Below, piece after piece: positions 31,644-39,221 of a stretch of DNA of 58,824 nt. A model generated the notes under the pieces. It saw nothing but the letters and a program-made list of their open reading frames with translations, ran no database searches and had not been told where the DNA came from. The translations under genes and the position numbers were made by a program. The stretch covers positions 1 to 58,824 of the forward strand of contig JAHDBA010000018.1 of assembly GCA_020630615.1 (NCBI GenBank). Direction: 5' to 3'. The stretch comes from Myxococcota bacterium (GTDB taxonomy: Bacteria > Myxococcota > UBA727 > JAHDBA01). How positions within the stretch are numbered: position 1 is the stretch's first letter; each line of letters starts with the position of its first letter.

Positions 31644-32513
31644 TTATAGGACTCGAGGCTCGTCGCCACGCACAAAAGCATTCGGTCCACATGCGATGCA
31701 GTCCCTTGTGGCCTGCAAGGGCACCTTGCGGATTTTAAGGTTTCTGAGGTCAAAGAAATGATACCTATTCTGCAGCGATTGAATATCTCTGTTCACGCCG
31801 TCATCCCCATCGAAAGGGATTCCTAAAACACAGTCTTGCACCCAAAGATTTACCATCGATGACGCAATGTGCATGGTATGGGCCGGCATCGTCCCGATAA
31901 GAGCGCATGGGCGAGTCGATTGACGAAGCGCTTCACCCTCAAAGACACATCGAAGACACCCTCGGTCTGGGTCCTTACGGGTTTGTGCATGAATTAATGC
32001 ACTTGCGCCATTCCAACCCGATGTTGCGCCGTAGACAAAGGTTTTCCCGAGGGCAAGTGCCGCATCGTGCAATCTGAGCTTTGTTTGAATGTTGTCCACG
32101 CAATCGAAGACGACATCGCAGTCTCGCATTAAATTCCGTACGTTGTGCGAAAGCACTCTCTCGTGGAGTGCTTCGACCTTTTGGGCGCCATGCATTTGTT
32201 GAAGCATCGTTGCCAATAGCGATGCTTTTGACTCCCCTAAATCTTGAGCCGAGAACGCCCACTGCCGACCGAGGTTCGAAGTTTCCACCCGGTCATCGTC
32301 CACTATCACAATATGCCCAACATTCATTCGCGCCAGAAGAAGCGCAAGGGGCGTACCAAGACCCCCGGCACCCACGATCAATGCGCGCTGGGCTAAGAAC
32401 TTGTCCGCAAAACTTCGCGCAGAGTCCTCTGAAGTAGCGAAGAGTCGCTGCATTGGGTTTTGGTCAAAAAGCACGAGGGAATCATAACAAAAAAATTCCT
32501 TTTGCGCTGCCAT
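31644..32513 (-). CDS. ThiF/MoeB/HesA-family E1-like adenylyltransferase
   Basis: A 289-residue protein of the E1-like superfamily that adenylates the C-terminus of ubiquitin-like or sulfur-carrier proteins. Visible elements: nucleotide loop VGAGGLGTPLALLL (about 47-60), VDDDRVETSNLGRQ (71-84) with the conserved Asp and Arg, DVVFDCVDN (133-141), and two zinc CxxC pairs, CLRC (186-189) and CIAC (272-275). Cys203 in TRPC matches the position of the catalytic Cys region. No carrier protein (ThiS/MoaD-like) or rhodanese is nearby, so the partner is unknown. It is divergent from the FHA gene with 24 bp between starts. It may be MoeB, ThiF or a tRNA-modifying relative. Confidence 0.88.
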   Translation of the reverse strand: MAAQKEFFCYDSLVLFDQNPMQRLFATSEDSARSFADKFLAQRALIVGAGGLGTPLALLLARMNVGHIVIVDDDRVETSNLGRQWAFSAQDLGESKASLLATMLQQMHGAQKVEALHERVLSHNVRNLMRDCDVVFDCVDNIQTKLRLHDAALALGKTFVYGATSGWNGASALIHAQTRKDPDRGCLRCVFEGEALRQSTRPCALIGTMPAHTMHIASSMVNLWVQDCVLGIPFDGDDGVNRDIQSLQNRYHFFDLRNLKIRKVPLQATRDCIACGPNAFVRGDEPRVL

Positions 32514-32537
32514 ATTCTGGTTCTTGGGTGTGTGTCC

Positions 32538-33788
32538 ATGCTATCAAGAGCAGAGAGGTTTAGTGTGGTTCAGGTTCGCGCATACGATGGTGATGAAGAA
32601 GTCTGCTCTTTTGAGTTGGGAGCAGAACCGATAATCGTGGGCCGCGATGCAGGTGCCGACATCTACCTCGACAACCGCTCACTCTCTCGGCGTCATGCTC
32701 AGATTGAGATGCGGGGAGCTTCAATATGGATCTCCGACCTGGGAAGTCAGAATGGTACCTTCGTTAATGAAGAACGAATTGACGCTTCGGTAGCGATACA
32801 GGCAAACGACACCATACGACTGGGGAGCTACCACCTCGTTATTGACGATGTGCAGGCTCTGGAAGACGACACACCAGTTCTCACGCTGAGTGGCCCCGAG
32901 GGCAACCATCGTTTTGCACTTGTGGGCAATGAAATCGTACTCGGCAGGGCTCCAAGTTGTGATATCGCCATCGGCCACAAGAGTATCTCACGGCGACACC
33001 TCAAGATTTCGATTCAAGGCTCGCAGTATTTCATTGAAGACCTCGGAAGCCAAAACGGGACCCGGGTCAATGGCATTACGATTACCAAACCTGTTAAAGT
33101 TGGCGGTGACGATAAAATCGAGATCTCAGATTTCACACTGCGGATTGGGCATCTGAAGGGTGACCCTTCGAAGAATGCCCAAAAAAGTACGATGCTAATC
33201 GATAAGTCCGCGCTCGCCAATGCTGCTTATATGGAAGGTGACGTTCAGAGAACGGACTCGGTTGCCGGGCGCGTTCATGTTGGTCACGTTCATGAAAATA
33301 TCGACTCCGCTGAGGCCAGCGACGCTGGCGCCTATGCGAATGAGTTCGTCAAGCCCGCTGGCACTCAAGATGTCCTACTTCATGATGGAGAGTTTTTCCC
33401 TGCGAGCATCGCTGCGAGCCAGGCACGAACAGGAGCCTTGACACACAGTAACCAAGCAAACCCTAACGATATTCTTGGTTCGCGTTCGCCTGGGGTTAAA
33501 CCATGGGAAGTCGTGATTGAGCACCACGATACGATCGTACAACGGCTTCGCGTTAAAGCCCCCTTTCTTGTTATCGGTGAGGACGGGAACCCCAGAGACG
33601 GTGGTTCACAAAGCTATATCGCCGCAGAGTCCTCCTTGATCCTGACCCCGATTCCTGAAGGGGTTGTGGTGTCGGTCGCGGGCGACAGGCGCCTCTTGGT
33701 GGTAGATGAAGTCCCGCGCCCCGCAGCATTGCTCCGACCGGGCGAACACGCCACGCTTGGAATGCTTCGGGTGTCAGTCGCACCATGA
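32538..33788 (+). CDS. Multi-FHA domain protein
   Basis: About 416 residues from ATG 32538 (MLSRAERF). Two full FHA domains follow each other: IIVGRDAGADIYLDNRSLSRRHAQIE...SDLGSQNGTFVN and IVLGRAPSCDIAIGHKSISRRHLKI...EDLGSQNGTRVN, each with the GR, SRRH and NGT residues that bind phosphothreonine peptides. After a linker, the C-terminal 95 residues look like a degenerate third FHA fold without SRRH. No enzyme domain is present, so it is an adaptor. Its stop overlaps the start of a histidine kinase (ATGA), implying coupled synthesis. The frame extends to 32460 upstream but would then overlap the divergent ThiF-like gene. Confidence 0.9.
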   Translation: MLSRAERFSVVQVRAYDGDEEVCSFELGAEPIIVGRDAGADIYLDNRSLSRRHAQIEMRGASIWISDLGSQNGTFVNEERIDASVAIQANDTIRLGSYHLVIDDVQALEDDTPVLTLSGPEGNHRFALVGNEIVLGRAPSCDIAIGHKSISRRHLKISIQGSQYFIEDLGSQNGTRVNGITITKPVKVGGDDKIEISDFTLRIGHLKGDPSKNAQKSTMLIDKSALANAAYMEGDVQRTDSVAGRVHVGHVHENIDSAEASDAGAYANEFVKPAGTQDVLLHDGEFFPASIAASQARTGALTHSNQANPNDILGSRSPGVKPWEVVIEHHDTIVQRLRVKAPFLVIGEDGNPRDGGSQSYIAAESSLILTPIPEGVVVSVAGDRRLLVVDEVPRPAALLRPGEHATLGMLRVSVAP

Positions 33789-35086
33789 CAAAGGCTCCTA
33801 TTCATGAAGATGGGCTCAAAATATTATCTCAGGAAGCCCTGCGCCTGCGAACACGTTTTCTGAATCGTGTCGCAACCTTAAATATTTCACGTCTGCTTAT
33901 CCTCATCGCGCTCTCGGGGTATATCATCCTGCATTGGAATAAGGCGGGCGGCATAGAAAGTGAGCATAGGCTTTGGGTGAGTTTGCACGGTGGTCCAAGT
34001 TCAATGCGTCTTGCACTTCATGCAAGCGTCTTTCTTCTGATGACACTTTTAACGCATTTCTTTGCTGGCCACGAAAAACAAGGGAGGCGCGTTGTCTTCT
34101 TTGGCTTGTGTATCGATTTGTTTTTGCTTTCTCATCTTGCGACCCATAGTGGAGGACTGCAGTCACCCTTTGCGGTTGCAATCGTGCTCTACAGTGTGTT
34201 CTTTGCATTGCTTTTTCATTCTGCAGTTGCTGTTGTTCCGCCCTTGCTTGCCCTTCCCTTCATCATGAAGGCTGCTTCATTTGCAAATCGTCACGCGGCA
34301 GGCATCGAAGAGCTCTCCGATATGCTGTGGTTTGCAATTATATGCGGGAGCGCCATCTCTGTCATTGTCTACCTCACCGCCCACGAAGAAAAGCAAAGTC
34401 GGGATCTCCTACAAATTGAAAACGCCCTACGCCACGCGGCCACAGTGAACGAGCGTAACCGATTGTCCCGCGATATTCACGACGGCCTGGGTGGTTCGCT
34501 CTCTGGGCTAATCATCCAAATCGAATACCTTCAGGCCCTCCTTCGAAAACACGAAGATGAGAAGGTTCAAGGTGAGTTGCGCGAACTTAAAGGCAGTGCA
34601 GAAGAGTGTATCGACGAGGTTCGTCGGGCACTGACCATGATGCGCGACGAGTTTGACCTTATTCCGCAATTTGAAAAACTCTGCACAACCTACCGCACAC
34701 GCAACAAACTTCCGGTCACACTTGAAATTGTCGGAGAACCAAGCGCGGACTTTAGCGATGAACAACAGTTGACCATGTTTCGAATTATCCAAGAATGCCT
34801 CACCAATATTTCCAAGCATGCGAAGGCTGAAAGGGTTCGTGTTTCGGTTGCATTTGAGGGTGACAAGGCACAAGTCATTGTTGAAGACAACGGTGTGGGT
34901 TTTGACTTCGATTCGACACCCGAGCATCATTACGGTTTAATCAACATGCAAGAACGGGCCCAGGCGATTAATGGCTCGGTGCATATACGGAGCGCCCCAG
35001 GGGCTGGGTGCACCACGACGTTAAATATTAATGCTGGCTTACCCGAGGGCAAAGAACACGCTGGGTTAAGTGGTGGCTTCTATTAG
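33785..35086 (+). CDS. Membrane sensor histidine kinase, NarX/DesK-type (HisKA_3)
   Basis: A 433-residue protein. About six membrane segments span residues 30-200. The dimerisation/phosphoacceptor box is RLSRDIHDGLGGSL with the His near residue 231, typical of HisKA_3. The ATPase domain shows an N box (IIQECLTNISKHAKAE), G1 box (VEDNGVGFD) and a GLINMQERAQAINGSV segment. No periplasmic sensor or HAMP domain is evident, so it probably senses within the membrane. It overlaps the FHA gene by 4 bp. The expected LuxR/NarL-type response regulator is not adjacent; the next genes point the other way. Confidence 0.93.
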   Translation: MTKAPIHEDGLKILSQEALRLRTRFLNRVATLNISRLLILIALSGYIILHWNKAGGIESEHRLWVSLHGGPSSMRLALHASVFLLMTLLTHFFAGHEKQGRRVVFFGLCIDLFLLSHLATHSGGLQSPFAVAIVLYSVFFALLFHSAVAVVPPLLALPFIMKAASFANRHAAGIEELSDMLWFAIICGSAISVIVYLTAHEEKQSRDLLQIENALRHAATVNERNRLSRDIHDGLGGSLSGLIIQIEYLQALLRKHEDEKVQGELRELKGSAEECIDEVRRALTMMRDEFDLIPQFEKLCTTYRTRNKLPVTLEIVGEPSADFSDEQQLTMFRIIQECLTNISKHAKAERVRVSVAFEGDKAQVIVEDNGVGFDFDSTPEHHYGLINMQERAQAINGSVHIRSAPGAGCTTTLNINAGLPEGKEHAGLSGGFY

Positions 35087-35214
35087 CCTGCAACAGAATT
35101 GCTTGCGCTATTGGATCCGGCTGACTTGCCCTTAATGCCGTCGAAAATATTCCACCTTAAGACCGCTCTTTGCTTGGAGAGCTTCGCGGTCTGCCCAACC
35201 ACTAGAGCATTACT

Positions 35215-35550
35215 TCACATCACTAACTTCTCAAGCTCATTAAGCACCAGCATTTCAAAACTACGTTTGAGCTCCTTGTGGGCTTTCACATTAAACAGGA
35301 TTTGGTTCTGCAGCCCTGATATAATCTTCATTGTTGCAGCAGACTTTTTACCTACACTGGTCCTTAAGAACTTGCGCAAGGTTTCAGGTTCCACTTGCGA
35401 ATAGTCATACCGAAGTTTAGCAACGAGCTTGGGGTAAAACTCACTGCGCAGTTTATCCGTCATACCCTTATCAACCCAATTGTTCAGCATCTTGGTTGCA
35501 AAATATTCACGAACCTCTTTGCTTTCAACACGTAGCAGAACGATATGCAC
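35215..35550 (-). CDS. Small protein of unknown function next to SUKH immunity gene
   Basis: A 111-residue, Lys-rich, largely helical protein starting at GTG 35550, 4 bp after the stop of the SUKH gene. The sequence shows no signal peptide or membrane helix. Composition is more AT-rich than flanking genes. Position behind an immunity gene suggests a second immunity factor or an orphan piece of a polymorphic toxin locus. I do not recognise the family. Confidence 0.6.
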   Translation of the reverse strand: MHIVLLRVESKEVREYFATKMLNNWVDKGMTDKLRSEFYPKLVAKLRYDYSQVEPETLRKFLRTSVGKKSAATMKIISGLQNQILFNVKAHKELKRSFEMLVLNELEKLVM

Positions 35551-35554
35551 TCAA

Positions 35555-35998
35555 CTAGAAATCATACTCTTCATCTTCTTCTTTGAGCCTGTCAAAAAAC
35601 ACTTCGAAGGATGGGGCAACGTAAACTGGTTTTTCGGCAGTACCATCTTTTACTAGCAAAAATATTTCCCCATAAGATGCCTTACCTGTAAAGATACAAA
35701 AATGACCTCCTCCCTCGTTGCAAGCAAAGGGAAAGTAGTCAATCGAAACCCCTAGCTCTTTAAAGTTTTCGAGTATCTCCTCAATGGGATACTCGCCATA
35801 CTTGATGCTGTGAAACTCATGTACATAGAATAATCTTTCATCCTCGGCTTCATACACTTCATACTCCGGAGTCCCGCCATTGTTCTTCAAGATAAAGTCT
35901 TTGTAGCGTTCTGGAAGCTCACATCCTAACTCGGATTCAAAAACTAGGAACTCGTCCTTGGATAGTGTTCTCTCTTGTTCTAGTATATTGTTATTCAT
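35555..35998 (-). CDS. SUKH (SMI1/KNR4) family immunity protein
   Basis: A 147-residue acidic protein with SUKH signatures: LGCELPERYKDFILKNNGG near residues 29-47 (matching 'lg..LP..Yk.fl...NGG') and FPFACNEGGGHFCIF near 95-110 (matching 'ipfa.d.gGn.fc'). Such proteins usually neutralise toxins of contact-dependent or polymorphic toxin systems. An AAGGA lies 8 nt before ATG 35998. No toxin gene lies upstream; instead the end of an IS3-family element is found 52 bp away. It looks like an orphan immunity gene. Confidence 0.88.
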   Translation of the reverse strand: MNNNILEQERTLSKDEFLVFESELGCELPERYKDFILKNNGGTPEYEVYEAEDERLFYVHEFHSIKYGEYPIEEILENFKELGVSIDYFPFACNEGGGHFCIFTGKASYGEIFLLVKDGTAEKPVYVAPSFEVFFDRLKEEDEEYDF

Positions 35999-36049
35999 AC
36001 CAGATCATCCTTCGTTTCCCAGTGAGACCTTCGCTGCCTACTAGCGTAT

Positions 36050-36074
36050 TGGAGTGGCCCCGTCAAACCCGACA
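36050..36074. repeat. IS3-family terminal inverted repeat (one end)
   Basis: 25 bp, TGGAGTGGCCCCGTC followed by AAACCCGACA, lies 6 bp beyond the transposase stop codon. Similarity to the IS2-group ends is by memory and eye; the matching left repeat is not present in the window. Confidence 0.6.
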
Positions 36075-36079
36075 GTTTT

Positions 36080-36544
36080 TTAGTTTGAATTTTCCCTCAA
36101 AAACATTCTTGGTGACAACATGTTGAGACCCTTGTGCGGTGCCACTTCGTTGTAATCCTCAAAATAACTATGCAAATCATTCATCACCTGCTTAGCCGAA
36201 TGAACATTATTCACGTAGATATAATCACGCTTAATGGTCTTCACAAAAGCTTCAGCCATCCCATTCGACTCGGGTGAATAGGATGGTGTGGTTCTAACAT
36301 CAAAGCCAAGTGTACGTCCCAACCACCGAGTATCGTTCGCAGTGTATTGCGGCCCATTGTCTGACAACCATTGAATCGTCTTAGGTGTTTCAATATCTTT
36401 AAAGCGATGCTGGACGCTTTTCAGCATCAAGTCCTGAATGTCTTCAGAGCGAAGATGGTGGGGTTTTGCGACATAACCCAGAATCTCTCTATCACAACAA
36501 TCAAGGGCAAATGCGACATGGGAAACATTGAAATTCTCAACCAT
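36080..36544 (-). pseudogene. Truncated IS3-family transposase (OrfB C-terminal half)
   Basis: 154 codons of a DDE integrase-core transposase. It retains DCCDREILGY, the second catalytic Asp in SDNGPQYT, and the catalytic Glu in SPESNGMAEAFVKT, followed by a PHKGLNMLSPRMFL-like tail. The first Asp motif (W..DIT) is missing because the reading frame is cut: an in-frame TAG lies 6 bp before the first ATG at 36544. OrfA is absent too. The protein cannot be catalytic. Confidence 0.88.
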
Positions 36545-36582
36545 CGTCTATACGATGTAGAAACTTAAAAGGCGAAGAACGA

Positions 36583-37173
36583 ATGGAAGCGCAGCATTTT
36601 AAAGAACTCGTAGAATCACGCCGTAGTATTTATGAATTTGCAGAAGTGCAAGACGAAGTGCGTCTCAACGATTCACTTGATGAAGCCATCGCAGCCGCAC
36701 ATTGGGCCCCTTGCCACCACAGGACATTCCCGTGGCGCTTTTATACAATTGGCCCAACCACGCGAAACGCTCTTGTGCCGGTGGTAAAAAAAATCATTCA
36801 GGTCAAATGCCTTGCGAAGGGTATGACGGACGACGAAACGAAAGAGAAAACAGAGCACAAGCTTCAACGCTTCTCCAAAACTCCAGGGTTGCTTTTTGTG
36901 TCGACTCGAAAGAGCCCTCAAGACCCATTGCTTGAAGAGGAAGATCGCGATGCAACCTGCTGTGCAATTCAAAACTTGACGCTTTCGTTGTGGAGCCAGG
37001 GCATCGGCTCACAATGGAGCTCAGGTCCATTGCTCAACCACCAAGAGACCCGCGGCCTCTTGGCCGTCCCAGAGGATGAAGAGCTCATAGCGCTCATAAA
37101 ATACGGCGTTCCCTCACGTATCCACAAAGGGACACGACCCGACGTCAAAAAGTTCATCTCGAATTTGCCCTAG
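36583..37173 (+). CDS. Nitroreductase family protein (FMN-dependent)
   Basis: A 196-residue nitroreductase-fold protein: LVESRRSIYEFAE (residues 9-21) is the family's FMN-phosphate-binding start, AAHWAPCHHRTFPWRFY follows in place of the usual 'AP.a.N.qPw.f', and CCAIQNLTLSLWSQGIGSQW (about 126-145) matches the 'a.qnl.laA.a.GlG..w' helix. Probable NAD(P)H-dependent flavin oxidoreductase; substrate unknown. ATG 36583 has AAGGCGAAG upstream. It lies immediately after the IS remnant, so its original promoter may have been altered by the insertion. Confidence 0.9.
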   Translation: MEAQHFKELVESRRSIYEFAEVQDEVRLNDSLDEAIAAAHWAPCHHRTFPWRFYTIGPTTRNALVPVVKKIIQVKCLAKGMTDDETKEKTEHKLQRFSKTPGLLFVSTRKSPQDPLLEEEDRDATCCAIQNLTLSLWSQGIGSQWSSGPLLNHQETRGLLAVPEDEELIALIKYGVPSRIHKGTRPDVKKFISNLP

Positions 37174-37178
37174 GAAAG

Positions 37179-37212
37179 TGACGAAAAAGTGACGAAAGAC
37201 AACGTGACGAAA
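37179..37212 (+). repeat. Three short direct repeats GTGACGAAA
   Basis: GTGACGAAA occurs at about 37179, 37189 and 37204, just after the nitroreductase stop, followed by a purine-rich AAAGAAGAAAGGGAAAGAGG stretch. It may be slippage-generated or a small regulatory site; no function is evident. Confidence 0.4.
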
Positions 37213-37292
37213 AAAAGAAGAAAGGGAAAGAGGAAAAGAATACTCTGGCTCAGAAGGCCAAAAGCAAAGTCCAGTAGTCAGCGGTTCGCAAA

Positions 37293-37310
37293 TAGACTCG
37301 AAAGAGTCTA
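37293..37310 (-). terminator. Hairpin, likely terminator of the methyltransferase gene
   Basis: A perfect 7-bp stem TAGACTC/GAGTCTA closes a 4-nt loop (GAAA on the plus strand). On the minus strand it lies 34 nt past the methyltransferase stop and is followed by only TTT, so it is a weak intrinsic terminator at best. Confidence 0.35.
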
Positions 37311-37343
37311 CACGAAAAGTGAAAGCCGTGAAGAGACCAACGT

Positions 37344-38204
37344 TCAGCGCTTCACGGCAACGATATACGATACCCAGGCCGGGTCCGCATCCCCACGGGA
37401 CCGCCTTCGATATTCACCATTGCCCTCACCACTCTCTTCATCGGTGTCTTCCCAGTACACATGTGACGCTGCAAAGCCTGCCTCCTCCAAGAGCTCACGT
37501 ATCTCGGGGATCGTCCACATCCGCCAATCGTAACTAAATGCCTTTTCCATTCGCGAACCATCTGGGAACTCAAAATGGATATGAAACTGATAGTTGCGCG
37601 TGATGGGGTCAAAGCGATGTTGGTCCCAAACATAGGTGAACTCAACTTCACCATCTTCAGCATCATGCTCGGTATCTTCTTCTTTATCGTCTTCAAAGGT
37701 CTCATAACCACCAAAGGTATCCAGCGCAAAGATGCCTTCACTTCCCAAGTTGTTATAGACAGATTTGAAGTAATCACCGAGTGCTTTGCGAGTTTTAAAG
37801 ATCTGATACGAAAAATTCATCGCGGCGACGATGTCTGCTTTATCATCGTGAAGGTCCAGAACATTGCCTTCAACCACTTCCACCTTTGCTCTTAAGTCTT
37901 CTTCCAATCTCCCCAGGTTGTTTTCACGCCCCCAATCCAAAGTGGGCTTATCAAGGTCGATGGCCAACGCGCGTGATTCAGGGTGGCGCTTCACCCATTC
38001 GCAGCACACCGCGAAGGTGCCCGAGAAATCTTCACGGAACAAGCCTGCACTTTTCTTGCGGAACTCATCCCTATAAAATTGGTCCAAAAGATCGACTTCG
38101 CCCTCAGGGTTTTGCACCGAACGCTCGTAGAGCACATGCTTGTCGGCACTACGCGCCTTGGTCTTCTTTTTCCCCACGTACATCTTTGGCTTTCGTGAAC
38201 CCAT
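37344..38204 (-). CDS. Class I SAM-dependent methyltransferase
   Basis: A 286-residue protein with a very basic N-terminus (KPKMYVGKKKTKAR). Rossmann motifs: a degenerate motif I region LFREDFSGTFAVCCEWV, acidic motif II ALAIDLDKPTLDWG, motif III VVEGNVLDL, and ADIVAAMNFSYQIF. A Glu/Asp-rich insertion (EDDKEEDTEHDAEDGE, about 180-195) is followed by the small-molecule-type FTYVWDQHRFDPITRNYQF strand pair. Homologues of this layout are common methyltransferases of unknown substrate. It converges on the nitroreductase gene. Confidence 0.88.
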   Translation of the reverse strand: MGSRKPKMYVGKKKTKARSADKHVLYERSVQNPEGEVDLLDQFYRDEFRKKSAGLFREDFSGTFAVCCEWVKRHPESRALAIDLDKPTLDWGRENNLGRLEEDLRAKVEVVEGNVLDLHDDKADIVAAMNFSYQIFKTRKALGDYFKSVYNNLGSEGIFALDTFGGYETFEDDKEEDTEHDAEDGEVEFTYVWDQHRFDPITRNYQFHIHFEFPDGSRMEKAFSYDWRMWTIPEIRELLEEAGFAASHVYWEDTDEESGEGNGEYRRRSRGDADPAWVSYIVAVKR

Positions 38205-38367
38205 TCCTCTCCCCTCAACCCAATGCGCGCCTCAGCAAAGTTCAACACGAAATTTATCTTTCGCAAAAACACTACGCCAAACCAACTGCAAAAAACAAAA
38301 GCCTGACTTGCGCACGTTGCCGACAGGCTTACGCTCACTCTGCACTCTTTGCAAGACCTGAGGCCCT

Positions 38368-39186
38368 ATGAAGAACTCCTTTCAAAGTACACCACGTTAC
38401 GTCGCATCGCCAGAGCTGGTTGCTACGGTTAACCTTGCCATCGACCTCGAAAAACCACTTTTACTCAAAGGTGAACCCGGCACCGGCAAGACATGTCTTG
38501 CTGAGGCAATCTCAGAGTCACTAGGCTGCCAACTAATTCATTGGCCGGTGAAGTCGACGACCAAAGCCGCTGATGGCCTTTACAGCTACGACACCCTGTC
38601 ACGTTTGAACGACGCGCGTTTTGGCGATGGAGATGTGAACGACATTCGCCAGTACATCAAAATGGGGCCTTTAGGCGAAGCGTTTCGATCCAGTGAGCGC
38701 GTTATCGTGCTCATCGATGAGATTGACAAGGCTGACATTGAGTTTCCGAATGATTTACTTCACGAACTTGATCGCATGACCTTCACAGTCAATGAAACGG
38801 GCGACACGATTTCTGCTGAGCACCGCCCAATCATCATTTTGACATCGAACAACGAAAAGGAACTCCCAGACGCATTTCTAAGGCGGTGCATCTTTCATTG
38901 GATCGCCTTCCCCGAAGAAGAGCTCATGCGTTCGATTGTTGCGATCCATGAACCTCAACTCGAAAGCAAGCTTCTCGATGCGTGTCTAAAAAAATTCTAT
39001 TGGCTCAGGGAGCAGCCGATGGTACGCAAACGTCCAAGCACGAGTGAACTCGTAGACTGGATTCGCGCGCTCAAGATTGGCGGCGTTCGTGTTGAGACCC
39101 TGCACGATGAACTTCCTTTTATCGGGACCCTTCTCAAACGCGAACAAGACATCGATGCTCTTAAGAAGCCGCGCTGGCGCACATAA
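38368..39186 (+). CDS. MoxR-family AAA+ ATPase
   Basis: A 272-residue AAA+ protein: Walker A GEPGTGKT (about 36-43), Walker B VIVLIDEIDKAD (about 112-123), sensor 1 IIILTSNNEKELPDAF and the arginine-finger FLRRCIFHW. The MoxR subfamily works with VWA proteins as a chaperone pair for metal-centre insertion or protein maturation. The next gene encodes such a VWA protein 35 bp downstream, supporting a functional pair. TGAGG precedes ATG 38368. Confidence 0.93.
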   Translation: MKNSFQSTPRYVASPELVATVNLAIDLEKPLLLKGEPGTGKTCLAEAISESLGCQLIHWPVKSTTKAADGLYSYDTLSRLNDARFGDGDVNDIRQYIKMGPLGEAFRSSERVIVLIDEIDKADIEFPNDLLHELDRMTFTVNETGDTISAEHRPIIILTSNNEKELPDAFLRRCIFHWIAFPEEELMRSIVAIHEPQLESKLLDACLKKFYWLREQPMVRKRPSTSELVDWIRALKIGGVRVETLHDELPFIGTLLKREQDIDALKKPRWRT

Positions 39187-39221
39187 GCACAGACCCCACA
39201 ACAATTAGGACCCAACACAAC

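Larger units (their letters stand above)
36050..36565 (-). mobile_element. Remnant of an IS3-family (IS2-like) insertion sequence, right end
   Basis: The segment has a transposase C-terminus and, beyond its stop codon, a terminal sequence at 36050-36074 starting TGGAGTGGCCCC and ending in CCCGACA. That resembles the IS2-type end TGGA...CCCC...GACA. The other end, orfA and the first half of orfB are absent. The left boundary is near 36545-36575, just before the nitroreductase gene. The element is therefore inactive by itself. Confidence 0.75.

Noticed and set aside
35190..35215. GCCCAAC resembling an integron attC core
   Set aside because: No matching GTTRRRY partner within 150 bp and no integrase; chance match.
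37189..37533. A 114-codon plus-strand frame with a polybasic N-terminus
   Set aside because: Most of it is antisense to the methyltransferase gene and the basic run comes from the purine-rich repeat segment; no ribosome site.
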